A stretch of DNA of 8,981 bases from the NCBI GenBank assembly GCA_012727545.1, contig JAAYHA010000062.1:1-8981 (forward strand), read 5' to 3'. Origin of the DNA: Synergistaceae bacterium (GTDB taxonomy: Bacteria > Synergistota > Synergistia > Synergistales > Synergistaceae). The notes beneath the pieces were generated by a model that was not told the DNA's origin, ran no database searches, and worked only from the letters and a program-made list of their open reading frames with translations. Positions within the stretch are counted from its first letter, which is position 1. Each line of letters starts with the position of its first letter. Position numbers and translations under genes: made by a program. Shown in pieces: positions 1 to 5,853 of this stretch.

Positions 1-1491
1 ATCCTTGCTGACAGGCTGCCTTTTAAACATGAATATGAGATCATAACGGCTGAAGGAAAACGAAAATGGGTCCTTGAGCTTGCAGAAGGCATATTTAATG
101 ACCAGTGCGAGGTTGAAGCTCTTGAAGGGATCATCATCGACATATCAGACAGGAAAGAGGTCGAAAATCTACTCAGATATACCAATGAACATGATAGATG
201 GACCGGCCTGTTTAACAGATATTACCTTGAAAACATGCTTAAACATGACGCAGGCAAGGATTTTTATGAAAAAAGAGCCCTAATCAGCATTAATTTGGGT
301 TCAGTACAGTCATTGACAAGGGTTTATGGATTTCATTACACACAGGATCTGATCAAAAAAACAGCCAACGCGTTCAGCGAATATTCTACTGATAAACGAA
401 TATTGTTTTCGACATACGAAAACCGTTTCGTTTACTACATGAAAGGTTATAAAGACAGGAATGAATTGCTTGAGTTTACTGAAATTCTGATAGAGATCCT
501 GGAATCCCTGCTTGCAACTGAAAGGATAGGCGGCGGCATAGGGATAATGGAATTAGAGAGTTACGACGATATAGATGTTGACACCCTTTTGAAAAAACTT
601 CTTATTGCCTCTGAAAAAGCGATCAAAATTTATGACGACAATTTTGGAGCATGTTTTTACGATGAAGAAATGGAAATAGAAATAATCCGTGAGCAGGATA
701 TAAAGAGTGAGCTTGCCCGGATCGCTGCCGGTGAAAATATTGAAACCCTTTTTCTCCAGTTCCAGCCTATCATTGACCTTAAATCAGACAAGATAAAGGG
801 GTTCGAGGCATTGGCCAGGATGAAAAATGAAAAACTTGGCCTGGTTCCTCCTCTGGAATTTATTCCTGTGGCAGAGAAGACTAAACTTATTATCCCTATT
901 GGCTATATAATTTTTATGCAGTCATTCCGTTTCCTCAACAGGCTGAAGGAAATAGGGTACGAGAACATCAACATTTCAGTCAATGTCTCTGCAGTTCAGG
1001 TTTTGGAAAAGGATTTCACTGTCGAGCTGCTCAATATTATTAAAGAGATGCAAGTTGATCCCAACAATATTATTGTTGAGATCACAGAGTCGGTGTTTTC
1101 TTCAAATTATGAGGATATTAATAAAATTCTTGGTGAGCTGAGAAACTCAGGGATCAAGATCGCAATAGATGATTTTGGCACAGGTTATTCATCTCTTGCA
1201 AGAGAACAGGAATTAAATGTTGATTGTCTGAAGATAGACAAATATTTTATAGACAAGCTTCTGGAGGTAAATCCTGATTATGCTATAACGGCAGAAGTAA
1301 TATCGATGGCGCACAAGATGGGCCATTATGTTACAGCAGAAGGGGTGGAATATGAAAACCAAAAAGAATATCTTATTAAAAACGGTTGTGACAGTTTCCA
1401 GGGATATCTCTTTGCCAGACCGCTTGACGAAGATGAAGCTGTAAAAATTCTGATAAAAGAGAAAAACATTGACCAGAATACCGAAATATAA
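1..1491 (+). CDS. PAS-GGDEF-EAL cyclic-di-GMP phosphodiesterase, 5' end missing
   Basis: The reading frame is open from the first base, so the gene begins upstream; 496 residues are visible. Residues 1-55 resemble the end of a PAS/PAC sensor domain, ending GIIIDISDRKEVE. Residues about 66-225 form a GGDEF-like domain opening with HDRWTGLFNR. The GGDEF signature itself is replaced by ENRFV (140-144) and the metal-binding Asp region reads INLGS, so diguanylate cyclase activity is unlikely. Residues about 233-483 are an EAL domain with every hallmark present: EALAR (E269), NVSA, EITES, DDFGTGYSSL, KIDKYF, AEGVE and QGYLFARP. The family hydrolyses cyclic-di-GMP to pGpG, so an active phosphodiesterase with a sensory N-terminus is expected. 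The degenerate GGDEF may act as a GTP-binding regulatory module (inference). Membrane segments, if any, lie outside the window. The next gene starts 67 nt downstream with no clear terminator between. Confidence 0.93.
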   Translation: MLADRLPFKHEYEIITAEGKRKWVLELAEGIFNDQCEVEALEGIIIDISDRKEVENLLRYTNEHDRWTGLFNRYYLENMLKHDAGKDFYEKRALISINLGSVQSLTRVYGFHYTQDLIKKTANAFSEYSTDKRILFSTYENRFVYYMKGYKDRNELLEFTEILIEILESLLATERIGGGIGIMELESYDDIDVDTLLKKLLIASEKAIKIYDDNFGACFYDEEMEIEIIREQDIKSELARIAAGENIETLFLQFQPIIDLKSDKIKGFEALARMKNEKLGLVPPLEFIPVAEKTKLIIPIGYIIFMQSFRFLNRLKEIGYENINISVNVSAVQVLEKDFTVELLNIIKEMQVDPNNIIVEITESVFSSNYEDINKILGELRNSGIKIAIDDFGTGYSSLAREQELNVDCLKIDKYFIDKLLEVNPDYAITAEVISMAHKMGHYVTAEGVEYENQKEYLIKNGCDSFQGYLFARPLDEDEAVKILIKEKNIDQNTEI

Positions 1492-1536
1492 ATAATAAGC
1501 GTTTATAACCTGATGTAGATATTTAAAGCTTATTAT
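1492..1536. repeat. 9-bp inverted repeat between EAL gene and Nim-like gene
   Basis: ATAATAAGC (1492-1500), directly after the EAL stop codon, is the exact reverse complement of GCTTATTAT (1528-1536). They are separated by 27 nt. The right arm ends 22 nt before the next start codon. There is no T-tract, so it is not a typical terminator. It could be a regulator site or a weak mRNA hairpin, or it could be chance in AT-rich DNA. Confidence 0.35.
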
Positions 1537-1558
1537 CAAATGAAACGAGGCGATAAGT

Positions 1559-2047
1559 ATGTTCAGAAGCATGAGAAGATGCAAACAGCTCTTGTCCGAT
1601 AAAGATACTGAGGCTGTAGTGAAGAGATGCACGAACGGTGTCCTTGCATGCTGCGGGGATAACGATTACCCATACGCTGTCCCGGTCAGTTTCGTTTATC
1701 ATAACGAAAAGATATACTTCCATTCGGCTAAGGCGGGGCACAAAATAGACGCGATCCAAAGAAACCCAAAGGTGTCTTTCGCTGTCATTGATGAGGACAG
1801 AATAGTCAGCAAGGAGTACACATCATATTTCCGAAGCGTAATTGCCTTTGGCAGGGCAAGGATGGTTGAAGGAGAAGAACGGCTTGAAGCCTTCCGGGCA
1901 CTTGTTGAAAAATATTCAGGGGACCAGCCTGAGGAGGCAAAACACAAGGAAATTACAGGCTGTACGAACGCATGCATAGTTGCAATAGATGTGGACCATA
2001 TTACTGGCAAAGAGGCCATAGAATTCGTAAGGGCAAAGAACGGATAA
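1559..2047 (+). CDS. Pyridoxamine 5'-phosphate oxidase / Nim-like flavin-binding protein
   Basis: This 162-residue protein matches the FMN-binding split-barrel family that includes 5-nitroimidazole reductases (Nim). Visible signatures are an N-terminal MRR segment (5-7), a strand region reading YAVPVSF (39-45), and the characteristic FHSAKAGHK block (54-62) followed by NPKVSFAV. The length fits the 150-165 residues usual for such proteins. Members bind FMN or a related cofactor and reduce small substrates; some inactivate nitroimidazole drugs, but most have no known substrate, so resistance should not be assumed. It is soluble, with no signal peptide. The start at 1559 has a GAGG motif 8 nt upstream. 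The alternative ATG at 1571 gives the more usual MRR start but lies 20 nt from that motif. A hairpin terminator follows 23 nt after the stop, so the gene is probably monocistronic or the last of a unit with the EAL gene. Confidence 0.88.
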   Translation: MFRSMRRCKQLLSDKDTEAVVKRCTNGVLACCGDNDYPYAVPVSFVYHNEKIYFHSAKAGHKIDAIQRNPKVSFAVIDEDRIVSKEYTSYFRSVIAFGRARMVEGEERLEAFRALVEKYSGDQPEEAKHKEITGCTNACIVAIDVDHITGKEAIEFVRAKNG

Positions 2048-2070
2048 ATTATTATACCTAAGAGATAAGG

Positions 2071-2128
2071 CCATCCGGCATCCGGTAATGTTCCGCTTCG
2101 GAACATCCGAATAGCCGGATGGTCACTT
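2071..2128 (+). terminator. Nested hairpin terminator after the Nim-like gene
   Basis: An outer stem of 9 bp, CCATCCGGC (2071-2079) with GCCGGATGG (2114-2122), encloses a second hairpin of 7 bp, ATGTTCC (2088-2094) with GGAACAT (2100-2106), loop GCTTC. A T-rich stretch beginning TCACTTTTTT follows. This makes a two-storey GC-rich structure that should end + transcripts. The T-run starts 4 nt after the stem, so efficiency may be moderate. Confidence 0.75.
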
Positions 2129-2208
2129 TTTTGCATTTCTTCGATGATTATATGGGATAAATTAAAACTTCACACTTTAAAATCATACGTATATTATTAA
2201 CAAATATG

Positions 2209-2217
2209 TGATATTAT
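2209..2217 (+). promoter_or_regulatory. Candidate extended -10 promoter for the Cys-rich gene
   Basis: TGATATTAT is an extended -10 (TGn plus TATTAT), 107 nt before the next start codon. No good -35 lies at the expected distance, as is typical of extended -10 promoters. The surrounding 2131-2323 is very AT-rich with no ORF. The implied leader of about 100 nt contains the inverted repeat at 2224-2251. The alternative -10 TATACT at 2256-2261 lacks both a TG and a -35. Confidence 0.35.
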
Positions 2218-2223
2218 AGTTAA

Positions 2224-2251
2224 AGCTATTATCATATGTAGCAGAATAGCT
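2224..2251. repeat. 7-bp inverted repeat in the leader of the Cys-rich gene
   Basis: AGCTATT (2224-2230) and AATAGCT (2245-2251) are exact reverse complements separated by 14 nt. They lie between the candidate extended -10 and the gene. They could be an operator or a small leader hairpin. At this length in AT-rich DNA, chance is possible. Confidence 0.3.
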
Positions 2252-2323
2252 GTAATATACTAAATTACCCTGTATATTTTAAGAATAAATGTAAGGGGAT
2301 AGATCAAATAAGGAGGTAATTTT

Positions 2324-2539
2324 ATGAAAGTTCCGTTTTGCACTTGTGTTGACCATGAATGCCGCTGCAACCCAGTAAATCACCCGCACGGCTGTACTCC
2401 CTGCATCGCAAAGTGCCTTGCTGAAAACGAGATTCCGGTTTGCTTTTACCGTAAAATAGAACCTAACATGGACAGGAAACAGGACTATACATTCAAAGGT
2501 TTTGCCAATTTTGTGATCGACCACGAAAAGTCACAATAG
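2324..2539 (+). CDS. Small eight-cysteine protein, DUF6485-like
   Basis: This 71-residue protein has an excellent ribosome binding site (AAGGAGG, about 8 nt before ATG). Eight cysteines sit in the first 40 residues (C6, C8, C13, C15, C24, C27, C31, C40) with His at 11, 20 and 22. They are arranged as CxC, CxC, then a GCxPCIxKC block and an EIPVCFY ending. This layout suggests two metal sites (zinc or iron-sulphur), and the C-terminal 30 residues carry no Cys. The pattern recalls the small anaerobe family DUF6485, whose members share spaced cysteines and an (E)IPxCFF-like motif; this assignment is from memory and is not certain. There is no signal peptide, so it should be cytoplasmic. Function is unknown. 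Its own upstream region and a downstream hairpin suggest a monocistronic transcript. Confidence 0.8.
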   Translation: MKVPFCTCVDHECRCNPVNHPHGCTPCIAKCLAENEIPVCFYRKIEPNMDRKQDYTFKGFANFVIDHEKSQ

Positions 2540-2565
2540 GCTTTCCTTTTCGTATTTTTCGCATA

Positions 2566-2600
2566 GCAAAGGCCGCCAATAACAAATCGGCGGTCTTTGC
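2566..2600. terminator. Hairpin between convergent genes, possibly a bidirectional terminator
   Basis: GCAAAGGCCGCC (2566-2577) pairs with GGCGGTCTTTGC (2589-2600), 12 bp with one G-U pair and an 11-nt loop. It sits 26 nt after the Cys-rich gene (+) and 30 nt after the dodecin gene (-). Neither strand has a T-run immediately after the stem; the nearest on + is at 2627-2632. It is therefore a strong hairpin but a non-canonical intrinsic terminator. Confidence 0.55.
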
Positions 2601-2630
2601 CGGATCTAATATTATCAACTTTGGTATTTT

Positions 2631-2834
2631 TTAGCCCTTTACAACGAAGGAGATCTTGGCGTTGATGCGATACTTTGTGATCTTGTCTCCCTCTACTATT
2701 GCCTGCATGTGCTTAATGTAGACATTTTCAATGTTGTGGACTGTCTTCGCAGCCTCCGTGACTGCGGACTGTGCCGCTGCTTCCCAGCTCTCGCTTGATT
2801 CAGCAAGAACTTCGATCACCTTTACGATGGGCAT
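2631..2834 (-). CDS. Dodecin family flavin-binding protein
   Basis: The 67-residue product begins MPIVKVIEVLAES and carries the dodecin pattern: SSESWEAAAQSAV with the flavin-stacking Trp (W17), HMQAIVEGDKI with the conserved Gln (Q44), and a final beta strand ending ISFVVKG. Dodecins form hollow dodecamers that bind flavins, and are thought to store or buffer free flavin and limit its photochemistry. Length is typical. The start is set by the ribosome binding site: AAGGAG lies 8 nt before the ATG at 2834 but only 2 nt before the in-frame ATG at 2840, so the shorter form is preferred. It lies 77 nt downstream of the DUF4332 gene on the same strand with no obvious hairpin between, so the two probably share a transcript. 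Confidence 0.93.
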   Translation of the reverse strand: MPIVKVIEVLAESSESWEAAAQSAVTEAAKTVHNIENVYIKHMQAIVEGDKITKYRINAKISFVVKG

Positions 2835-2911
2835 GATCATCTCTCCTTTCCTGATTGAAAAACTCTTTGTGTTTCCGGCTTATTTCACCAGGTTTAGGCA
2901 TATACCAAAGA

Positions 2912-3316
2912 TCAGTACTGGATGACTCTGGGAAGTTTGCCTGCCTGACCGATCCAGTCTTCTACCTGCCTGGTGGTGGGTACTCTTCTGACAAGCTTCT
3001 TTGCCTCGTTTACTTCAGCCATTTTCGCAACAAGGTTATCGGTTTTTCTCTTTGCAAGCTCCGGTACTGTATCGACTCCGGCAGCATCAAGAAGTTCGGC
3101 ATATTCACTGCCAACTCCCTTGATGCGGAACAGGTCGGCATGATTAGCCCACTTCAATATCAGTTTCTCTGTTATTCCTGACTTTTCAGCGAGCTTGGTC
3201 CTGCCTTTTTTTGAGGAGCATTCTTCAAGAAATTTTTCGATTGAAGTAATGCCCGCCTCGTTTAGCTTCTGTTCGTAAGAACCACCTATGCCTTCGATCA
3301 CGCTTAACTTAGCCAA
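2912..3316 (-). CDS. DUF4332 helix-hairpin-helix protein
   Basis: The 134-residue protein contains two helix-hairpin-helix signatures, IEGIGGSYEQKL (7-18) and IKGVGSEYAELL (65-76). Both are followed by the AGI/AGV-turn pattern typical of DUF4332 and related HhH domains. HhH motifs usually contact the DNA backbone without sequence specificity, but DUF4332 proteins have no established role. The C-terminal quarter (KKLVRRVPTTRQVEDWI) is basic. The start codon is TTG (3314-3316), supported by GGAGG 9 nt upstream and a good Met-Ala-Lys beginning; no in-frame ATG fits as well. It is first in a probable two-gene unit with dodecin, transcribed away from the tautomerase gene. A candidate -10 lies about 50 nt upstream. 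Confidence 0.85.
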   Translation of the reverse strand: MAKLSVIEGIGGSYEQKLNEAGITSIEKFLEECSSKKGRTKLAEKSGITEKLILKWANHADLFRIKGVGSEYAELLDAAGVDTVPELAKRKTDNLVAKMAEVNEAKKLVRRVPTTRQVEDWIGQAGKLPRVIQY

Positions 3317-3367
3317 TACAGACCACCTCCAATAATAATACGGAAAATTACATTATTTCATAACGTT

Positions 3368-3373
3368 ATTATA
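3368..3373 (-). promoter_or_regulatory. Candidate -10 for DUF4332-dodecin transcript
   Basis: On the minus strand the sequence reads TATAAT, a perfect -10, 51 nt before the TTG start. The -35 region 17 nt further up (AATTTA) is poor, so the call is weak. The divergent intergenic space 3317-3499 must also contain the tautomerase promoter. The best + candidate there is TGGTATTCT (3448-3456), also without a -35. Confidence 0.35.
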
Positions 3374-3499
3374 TCATCTTATTTTTATAATAAATTGATG
3401 AGTATATTTTTTATTGCCATTTTTAATAGCGGCCTCCTTGATTTTCATGGTATTCTATGATCATTAATTTTTTATAAAAGTGATCGGGAGGTGAAATTT

Positions 3500-3688
3500 A
3501 TGCCGGTGATAAAAGTAGAATGCTCCGCAATGGACATCGATACAAAAGAAAAGCTGATCAAATCTTTGACTCAGACAGCCAGCAGCATAATGGGGATCCC
3601 AGAGGCAGCTTATGTGGTTCTCCTCAACGAAATGAGCAAGGACAATATCGGAGTCGGCGGAGAGATGCTTTCAAAGAAGCAGCACTGA
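3500..3688 (+). CDS. 4-oxalocrotonate tautomerase family protein, DmpI-like
   Basis: The product is 62 residues including Met. After Met removal Pro becomes residue 1, the general base of this superfamily, in a PVIKVE start. The IGVGGEMLS block near the C-terminus is the usual GxGGE element. Start choice: GGGAGG lies about 8 nt before the ATG at 3500. A longer in-frame GTG start at 3491 would bury the catalytic Pro and overlap the binding site, so it is rejected. By alignment to Pseudomonas 4-OT, positions equivalent to Arg11, Arg39 and Phe50 are Met, Val and Ile. The enzyme is therefore unlikely to be a true 4-oxalocrotonate tautomerase. The sequence fits the DmpI-like subfamily of anaerobes and archaea, whose natural substrate is unclear. 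No aromatic catabolism genes are nearby. A strong terminator follows. Confidence 0.88.
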   Translation: MPVIKVECSAMDIDTKEKLIKSLTQTASSIMGIPEAAYVVLLNEMSKDNIGVGGEMLSKKQH

Positions 3689-3728
3689 TCAAGGCCTGTA
3701 TTCCAAAATAAGAAATTACTTTAATTTT

Positions 3729-3765
3729 TGGACATCCTCGATCTTTAGGATGTCCATTTTTTTTT
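3729..3765 (+). terminator. Strong intrinsic terminator after tautomerase gene
   Basis: TGGACATCCT (3729-3738) pairs perfectly with AGGATGTCCA (3747-3756) across an 8-nt loop. Nine consecutive positions, nearly all T (3757-3765), follow. This is a textbook rho-independent terminator and separates the tautomerase from the trehalose operon. Confidence 0.92.
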
Positions 3766-3780
3766 CGTAAAAGGCTTGCC

Positions 3781-3794
3781 ACAAAAAATTTTGT
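3781..3794. repeat. AT-rich palindrome upstream of the trehalose operon
   Basis: ACAAAA-AA-TTTTGT is an inverted repeat, immediately followed by the overlapping palindrome TTTGTACAAA. It lies about 50 nt upstream of the operon's candidate promoter and downstream of the terminator. It could be a regulator-binding site. The low complexity makes chance a serious alternative. Confidence 0.3.
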
Positions 3795-3866
3795 ACAAAC
3801 ATTTTTTACGCTTTGCATTAATAAAGATCACAATCTGAGCATAATTTTATTTTTAGCTGACTTTAT

Positions 3867-3874
3867 GTTATACT
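3867..3874 (+). promoter_or_regulatory. Candidate extended -10 promoter of the trehalose operon
   Basis: TATACT (3869-3874) matches the -10 at 5 of 6 positions and is preceded by TG at 3866-3867, giving an extended -10 (TGTTATACT). The segment 17 nt further upstream (TTTATT, 3846-3851) is only a partial -35. The start codon of the first operon gene is 63 nt downstream, preceded by AAAGGAGG. Confidence 0.45.
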
Positions 3875-3937
3875 TACTAAGATATTCACCAATTTCAAAG
3901 GGAGATGAGAACGTTAATTAAAGGAGGAAAAAGATAA

Positions 3938-4627
3938 ATGGCCAGTTCTAATATTAAACCATTCAAATTTATGGAGTCTGCAGTATTGCCCCTTGCCACG
4001 GGCATAAGGGCACAGAATCTTCGTGAACTTCACGCAGGCGTCACGCAGGTCCCGGACAGCGCGATCTACTTCCATTTCTGGGGGCGCATGGTAAGGCCCC
4101 ACATTTCTGAGTCCGAATTCAACAATGACTTCGCATCATGGGTAAACAGCAGCCTCAGAGATTTCATGCTGGCTGAGGCATTGGGCGGCATTAACCCTGT
4201 CAAATTCCAAAATTTTGACAATATAAGAGAGGTTATTTTGAATATTTTAGAAAAACGGCTCGAAAATGAAGATTTCCTCAGTTGGAAAAAGTCAGACCGT
4301 GACTTTCACTTCATTGCCTGCAAGAAACTCATGTTTGAAACAGGAAGGGAGACATCTGAGTTAGACGCTTTCCCTGCAGCTGTCAAACATACCAGCAGGG
4401 AAAGCTTTTTTTACCACTTTATCGACGGAAGAAGAAGATCACCTGACTGCAAGGATGATTTCACTATTTGGCTTGAGCAGTTTTCCGACGAAACAGCAGG
4501 TTTAAGAAAGAAATTAAAGAATGTCGATTCATACCTCTTCTCACTCACTGAACTCCAGCGACAGGTATTTTCGATCTTTGACGACTGGCAGAACAGTAAA
4601 GGAGGTAAATGTTCATGTCCGAAATAA
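3938..4627 (+). CDS. DUF5752 family protein, first gene of trehalose operon
   Basis: The 229-residue protein has no signal peptide or membrane segment. It resembles DUF5752, a family of unknown function found beside trehalose/GT4 genes; the assignment rests on the start (PFKFMES, TGIRAQNLREL) and the IYFHFWGR...NDFASWV segment. The two halves align without a gap at offset 114: F9/F123, F11/F125, L17/L131, T21-G22/T135-G136, L28/L142, A33/A147, V35/V149 and H46-F47/H160-F161. DFxxW then recurs at 64-68 and 174-178 after a 4-residue shift. This points to an ancient internal duplication. No catalytic motif is recognised. The start is firm, with AAAGGAGG 12 nt before ATG at the family's usual N-terminus. 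Its end overlaps the TreT-like gene by 13 nt, implying translational coupling and a role linked to trehalose synthesis, perhaps as partner or regulator (inference). The last residues (KCSCPK) are shaped by the overlap with the next gene's ribosome binding site. Confidence 0.85.
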   Translation: MASSNIKPFKFMESAVLPLATGIRAQNLRELHAGVTQVPDSAIYFHFWGRMVRPHISESEFNNDFASWVNSSLRDFMLAEALGGINPVKFQNFDNIREVILNILEKRLENEDFLSWKKSDRDFHFIACKKLMFETGRETSELDAFPAAVKHTSRESFFYHFIDGRRRSPDCKDDFTIWLEQFSDETAGLRKKLKNVDSYLFSLTELQRQVFSIFDDWQNSKGGKCSCPK

Positions 4628-5853
4628 TTAATAGATACGCAGAAATTATTGGTCAGGCTGCGATGGACAGCCTCGTGAATATAGCTAAGAGGCTAAAGGG
4701 AAAAAAAATAGTGCATGTCAATTCTACCCGTGCAGGCGGGGGAGTCGCCGAGATCCTTTCATCGATGGTCCCGCTTTCACAGGAACTTGGACTTGACGTA
4801 TCGTGGGAAGTTATAGAAGGGGACGAGTCATTCTTCAACTGCACCAAGATGCTGCATAACACACTGCAGGGAATGCCCGGCACGCTTTCTGAGCAACAGA
4901 TGGATATTTATGCAAAAACAAACGCAAGAAACGCAGAAAGGCTTAAAAACGTCCTTCAGGATGCAGATTACGTATTTATACATGATCCGCAGCCGGCTGC
5001 ACTTATCAACAGCTTCCCTCAGAGGAAGGGTAAGTGGGTATGGAGATGCCATATCGATGTCAGCTCTCCCAACAAAAGCGTCTGGCAGTTTGTAAAAAAA
5101 CAGGTCTCAGGATACGATGCTTCCATTTTCTCACTACCGGATTTCGCACAGAAACTCCCTCATCCGCAATTTCTGATAACGCCAAGCATCGATCCATTGG
5201 CAGAGAAAAACATCCCTCTTGACAGGTCAGAAGTGGAAAAAACTTATAAGGACCTTGGCGTTCCGATGGATAAGCCGATAATCCTGCAGGTCTCCAGATT
5301 TGACAAATTTAAAGATCCCCTTGGTGTGATCGAGAGTTACAGAATAATAAAGGAACATGTGGATGTCAGGCTCGTACTGGCAGGCGGCGAAGCTGACGAT
5401 GATCCGGAGGCTTCAGAGATCTTGAATGAGGTCAGGGCAGCCGTTGAAGGTGACGAGGATATTTCTGTACTCCTTCTCCCTTCAGATTCTCATCGTAAGA
5501 TAAATGCCCTCCAGACCGGAGCGGATGTCGTTATGCAGAAATCTCTAAAGGAAGGCTTTGGCCTGACCGTTACAGAAGCGATGTGGAAGAGAAAAGCAGT
5601 AATAGGCGGCAATGTTGGCGGGATAAGGCTACAGGTGATCAACCGATTCAACGGATTTAGGGTAAGGACTCCTGAGGGAGCAGCAATAAGGACACGTTAC
5701 CTGCTCTCCCATCCATGGAAAATGGAAAAAATGGGAAGAAACGCCAGGGAATACGTTCTTGAAAACTTCCTTATCACCGGACATTTGAGAAGATACATGA
5801 TAATGCTGATTTCGCTTGATGAGCAGGGAGAAACATGGGAAAAATGGGTTTAG
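4615..5853 (+). CDS. treT: Trehalose synthase, glycosyltransferring (TreT-type GT4)
   Basis: TreT transfers glucose from ADP- or UDP-glucose to free glucose, giving trehalose in one reversible step in the cytoplasm. At 412 residues the protein matches the family length (about 410-415). Numbering from Met at 4615, visible elements are the N-terminal loop TRAGGGVAEIL (38-48), HDPQP (123-127), WRCHIDVSSPN (143-153), the nucleotide-sugar domain start LQVSRFDKFKDP (224-235), and the GT4 EX7E motif in KEGFGLTVTE (E313, E321) followed by GGNVGGIR. The fold should be GT-B. Start choice: AAAGGAGGT at 4598-4606 is 8 nt from the ATG at 4615 but only 2 nt from the ATG at 4609, so 4615 is preferred. It overlaps the DUF5752 gene by 13 nt and otsB by 19 nt. 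NDP-sugar preference cannot be read from sequence. A related GT4 trehalose phosphorylase is the main alternative. Confidence 0.88.
   Translation: MSEIINRYAEIIGQAAMDSLVNIAKRLKGKKIVHVNSTRAGGGVAEILSSMVPLSQELGLDVSWEVIEGDESFFNCTKMLHNTLQGMPGTLSEQQMDIYAKTNARNAERLKNVLQDADYVFIHDPQPAALINSFPQRKGKWVWRCHIDVSSPNKSVWQFVKKQVSGYDASIFSLPDFAQKLPHPQFLITPSIDPLAEKNIPLDRSEVEKTYKDLGVPMDKPIILQVSRFDKFKDPLGVIESYRIIKEHVDVRLVLAGGEADDDPEASEILNEVRAAVEGDEDISVLLLPSDSHRKINALQTGADVVMQKSLKEGFGLTVTEAMWKRKAVIGGNVGGIRLQVINRFNGFRVRTPEGAAIRTRYLLSHPWKMEKMGRNAREYVLENFLITGHLRRYMIMLISLDEQGETWEKWV

Noticed and set aside
74..283. 69-residue plus-strand ORF
   Set aside because: It is out of frame with the PAS-GGDEF coding sequence covering the same bases.
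1213..1632. 139-residue minus-strand ORF
   Set aside because: It overlaps the conserved EAL motifs and the start of the Nim-like gene, and it shows no family signature.
1699..2136. 145-residue minus-strand ORF
   Set aside because: It is a shadow of the Nim-like gene and runs through its terminator.
2855..3181. 108-residue plus-strand ORF
   Set aside because: It is antisense to the DUF4332 gene, which has recognisable HhH motifs and a good ribosome binding site.
3624..3818. Minus-strand ORF over the tautomerase end
   Set aside because: It runs through a strong terminator hairpin and has no recognisable features.
4609..4614. First ATG of the TreT-like gene as start
   Set aside because: It lies only 2-3 nt from the AGGAGGT site. 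The ATG at 4615 has proper spacing.
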